From: Methanoregulaceae archaeon
GTDB taxonomy: Archaea > Halobacteriota > Methanomicrobia > Methanomicrobiales > Methanospirillaceae
Length of the DNA stretch: 15,951 bases
Reading direction: 5' to 3'
Assembly (NCBI GenBank): GCA_028679325.1
Contig: JAJRBS010000010.1
Location: forward strand, 1-15,951
Shown: positions 14,253 to 15,951 of the stretch, one piece after another
How positions within the stretch are numbered: the stretch's first letter is position 1
Layout of the letters: every line of letters starts with the position of its first letter
Notes under the pieces: model-generated
Told to the model about the DNA's origin: nothing
The model's input: only the letters and a program-made list of their open reading frames with translations
Databases searched by the model: none
Position numbers and translations under genes: made by a program

Positions 14253-14286
14253 TGGAAGAAGATTCTTCCACCACTCATTCAATGAG
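14253..14286. repeat. Two abutting inverted repeats between the reductase and HerA-like genes
   Basis: TGGAAGAA-GA-TTCTTCCA (14253-14270) is an 8+8 bp perfect dyad. Three bases later CTCATT-C-AATGAG (14274-14286) is a 6+6 bp perfect dyad. Both lie just after the reductase stop codon and about 130 bp before the next gene. In RNA the first could form a 7-bp stem with the loop AGAT. They may terminate the ubiA operon or bind regulators of the ATPase gene; no T-run follows. Symmetry is seen; function is inferred. Confidence 0.4.
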
Positions 14287-14371
14287 ACTATTTGAACGTG
14301 TACCGATGCAGGGAGTTTTTCGATCATATCCATCTGATGACCCTTTGAAAATCTCCCGACCGGTGCGAACC

Positions 14372-14386
14372 GAATAAACAATATTC
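14372..14386 (+). promoter_or_regulatory. Possible TATA element of the HerA-like gene
   Basis: GAATAAACAATATTC is A/T-rich in an otherwise mixed gap and lies 28-42 bp before the ATG at 14414. A start near 14401-14406 would leave almost no leader and no clear Shine-Dalgarno, fitting near-leaderless translation. An earlier ATG at 14401 is followed at once by TGA and is not used. Confidence 0.35.
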
Positions 14387-14413
14387 TTCCCGACCAGAAC
14401 ATGGCATGAGACA

Positions 14414-15880
14414 ATGCCGGATAATTTCGATCCTCTCCCTGTTGCGAAGGGACCGCAGACCCTTTACCTTCTTCCCGGGATGGCAAACCGTCATGGACTG
14501 ATAACAGGAGCAACGGGGACAGGAAAAACCGTTACCCTGCGGGTTCTGGCTGAAAATTTCTCTAAAATAGGTGTCCCTGTCTTCATGGCAGATATCAAGG
14601 GGGATCTTTCCGGGATGGTTCAGCCGGGTGGGGATAACCAGAAGATTGTTGAGAGAGCCGCTGAGCTCGGCCTGCCCGGGATTGCACCGGAGGGTTATCC
14701 TCTTACTTTCTGGGATGTGTACGGGGCAGCAGGTCTCCCGGTGCGAACGACCATCTCTGAGATGGGACCCCTCCTGCTCTCCCGAATCATGGACCTGAAC
14801 GATATCCAGACCGACGTTCTGACCATTCTCTTCAAGATAGCCGATGACCAGGGCCTCCTGCTCCTGGACTTAAAGGATCTCACGGCAATGGCCCGCTACT
14901 GCGGAGACCATGCGAAGGAACTGAAGACCCAGTACGGGAATATCTCCCCGGCCAGCATCGGCGCCATCCAGAGGAGCCTGCTGACTCTCGGACAACAGGG
15001 GATGGATCCCCTATTCGGGGAACCTGCCCTGAAAGTCACGGACTTCGTCAGGACCGATACTTCGGGGCGGGGGGTGGTGAATATCCTTGCAGCCGATCGC
15101 CTGATGGAATCGCCGAAAGTTTATGCGACTCTCCTCCTCTGGATCCTTTCGGAGCTCTTCGAACAGTTTCCCGAGGTGGGGGACCCCCCGAAGCCAAAAC
15201 TGGTGTTCTTCTTTGATGAAGCGCACCTGCTCTTCCAGGACATGCCAAAGACACTCGAAGAGAAGATAGTCCAGGTTGTCCGTCTGATACGATCGAAAGG
15301 AATCGGTGTCTATTTCGTCACCCAGAATCCCCTCGATCTCCCGGACCCGGTCCTCGGCCAGCTGGGAAACAGGGTCCACCATGCCCTCCGTGCCTTCACC
15401 CCCAGGGATCAGAAAATGGTGACGGGGGCGGCCGAGACGCTGAGGCCGAATCCTGCCTTTGATACCTCAACGGCGATCACCGATCTCAGGATCGGAGAAG
15501 CCCTCGTCTCTCTGCTGGATGCAAAAGGCAGCCCGGCCATTGTCGAGAGAGCTCTCATCTATCCCCCTCACAGCCGTATGACGCCCCTCACTGCCCCTGA
15601 ACGTGATCAGGTCATCAGGAATTCCCCTTTCCAGGCGCAGTATACGCAGGTCGTCGACCGTGAATCAGCATACGAAATCCTGAAGAGCAAAGCGGAGATG
15701 TCGGAGGTTCAAAAAGCGGCCGGAGAACGACCGAAAAGTTCCCGGAAAACCTCTTCCCCGGCCAGAGGTGACGTGGTCGGATCGGTTGCGAAGAGTGCAG
15801 CCCGTGCTATCGGGAGCCAGATTGGGAGGGAGATCATCAGGGGAATGCTCGGATCCCTCTCAGGAACACGGAAAAAATGA
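14414..15880 (+). CDS. HerA-like/DUF853 (YjgR-type) P-loop ATPase
   Basis: The 488-residue protein has an early Walker A, GATGTGKT (32-39), then FMADIKGDLSGM (57-68) characteristic of the DUF853/YjgR family. Walker B is KLVFFFDEAHLLF (262-274, with D268 and E269). A sensor glutamine lies in GVYFVTQNPLDLPDPVLGQLGNR (298-320), and HALRAFTPRDQK (323-334) follows. The C-terminal 80 or so residues are basic and low-complexity, then helical with glycine repeats (GSQIGREIIRGMLGS). HerA-type ATPases translocate DNA as hexameric rings. The DUF853 branch is widespread but its substrate is not established. No NurA or Mre11/Rad50 genes are adjacent, so it is not the classic HerA repair operon. The ATG at 14414 gives the expected N-terminus just ahead of the P-loop. 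A hairpin follows the stop. Family is confident, role open. Confidence 0.93.
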   Translation: MPDNFDPLPVAKGPQTLYLLPGMANRHGLITGATGTGKTVTLRVLAENFSKIGVPVFMADIKGDLSGMVQPGGDNQKIVERAAELGLPGIAPEGYPLTFWDVYGAAGLPVRTTISEMGPLLLSRIMDLNDIQTDVLTILFKIADDQGLLLLDLKDLTAMARYCGDHAKELKTQYGNISPASIGAIQRSLLTLGQQGMDPLFGEPALKVTDFVRTDTSGRGVVNILAADRLMESPKVYATLLLWILSELFEQFPEVGDPPKPKLVFFFDEAHLLFQDMPKTLEEKIVQVVRLIRSKGIGVYFVTQNPLDLPDPVLGQLGNRVHHALRAFTPRDQKMVTGAAETLRPNPAFDTSTAITDLRIGEALVSLLDAKGSPAIVERALIYPPHSRMTPLTAPERDQVIRNSPFQAQYTQVVDRESAYEILKSKAEMSEVQKAAGERPKSSRKTSSPARGDVVGSVAKSAARAIGSQIGREIIRGMLGSLSGTRKK

Positions 15881-15882
15881 TA

Positions 15883-15909
15883 CTTGGCCGGATAATCACA
15901 ACGGCCAAG
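15883..15909 (+). terminator. Hairpin just after the HerA-like gene
   Basis: CTTGGCCG (15883-15890) and CGGCCAAG (15902-15909) are exact 8-bp inverted repeats around an 11-base loop, beginning 2 bp after the stop codon. No T-run follows directly; five T occur only at 15946-15950, near the window edge. It is probably a 3'-end hairpin. An operator for a gene beyond the window is the alternative. Confidence 0.45.
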
Positions 15910-15951
15910 CCATAATACTCAAGGATCCCATATACAAACCAGGTGTTTTTC

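Noticed and set aside
1..15951. CRISPR array, tRNA/rRNA genes, insertion sequence or phage elements
   Set aside because: No regularly spaced repeats, cloverleaf-like segments, transposase or integrase frames were seen on either strand.

Overview
The window looks like a piece of a methanogenic archaeal chromosome, most likely of the order Methanomicrobiales. The main evidence is a methanopterin-biosynthesis gene (beta-ribofuranosylaminobenzene 5'-phosphate synthase, here fused to a chorismate-lyase-like domain) and the archaeal-type diaminopyrimidine reductase of flavin/F420 synthesis. The PAS-domain style, a UbiA/geranylgeranyl-reductase-like pair, archaeal TATA-like boxes and Shine-Dalgarno (SD) sites of the GGAGG/GGTGA type agree with this. 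The genus assignment is inference. I saw no tRNA, rRNA, CRISPR array, insertion sequence or phage gene, so this is ordinary dense chromosome with genes on both strands.

Layout. Positions 1-1440 (+): the end of a multi-PAS sensor protein, then a single-domain response regulator whose promoter region holds a 14-bp perfect palindrome. Positions 1522-4111 (-): a copper-exporting P-type ATPase (copA), followed by an overlapping 49-codon YHS-domain gene that a length-limited ORF search misses. Positions 4240-5214 (+): a slipin/stomatin-like membrane protein, divergent from copA. Positions 5239-9450 (-): a four-gene run, in transcription order the chorismate lyase-like/beta-RFAP synthase fusion, a LysE-type exporter (ATGA overlap), the diaminopyrimidine reductase arfC, and an ArsB/NhaD/SLC13-type permease. 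Positions 9594-10010 (+): a TerB-like protein. Positions 10027-10776 (-): a YkgJ-type cysteine-cluster protein. Positions 11025-11894 (+): a membrane-anchored glutaminyl-peptide cyclotransferase. Positions 12234-14236 (+): a UbiA-family prenyltransferase overlapping a geranylgeranyl-reductase-like flavoprotein. Positions 14414-15880 (+): a HerA-like/DUF853 (YjgR-type) ATPase ending in a hairpin.

How the genes work together. The 9450-to-5239 run joins two coenzyme pathways central to methanogenesis: the aromatic half of methanopterin (chorismate to 4-hydroxybenzoate to the ribofuranosyl-benzene phosphate) and the ribitylated pyrimidine precursor of riboflavin and F420. The fused protein would carry two consecutive steps on one chain. 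The UbiA/reductase pair probably attaches and then saturates a prenyl chain on a membrane lipid or quinone-like acceptor. CopA plus the YHS microprotein is a small copper-export unit.

The most notable items are the bifunctional fusion, the overlooked YHS gene, the palindrome at the response-regulator promoter, a leaderless-looking proline-rich frame ahead of ubiA, and a pair of abutting dyads at 14253-14286.
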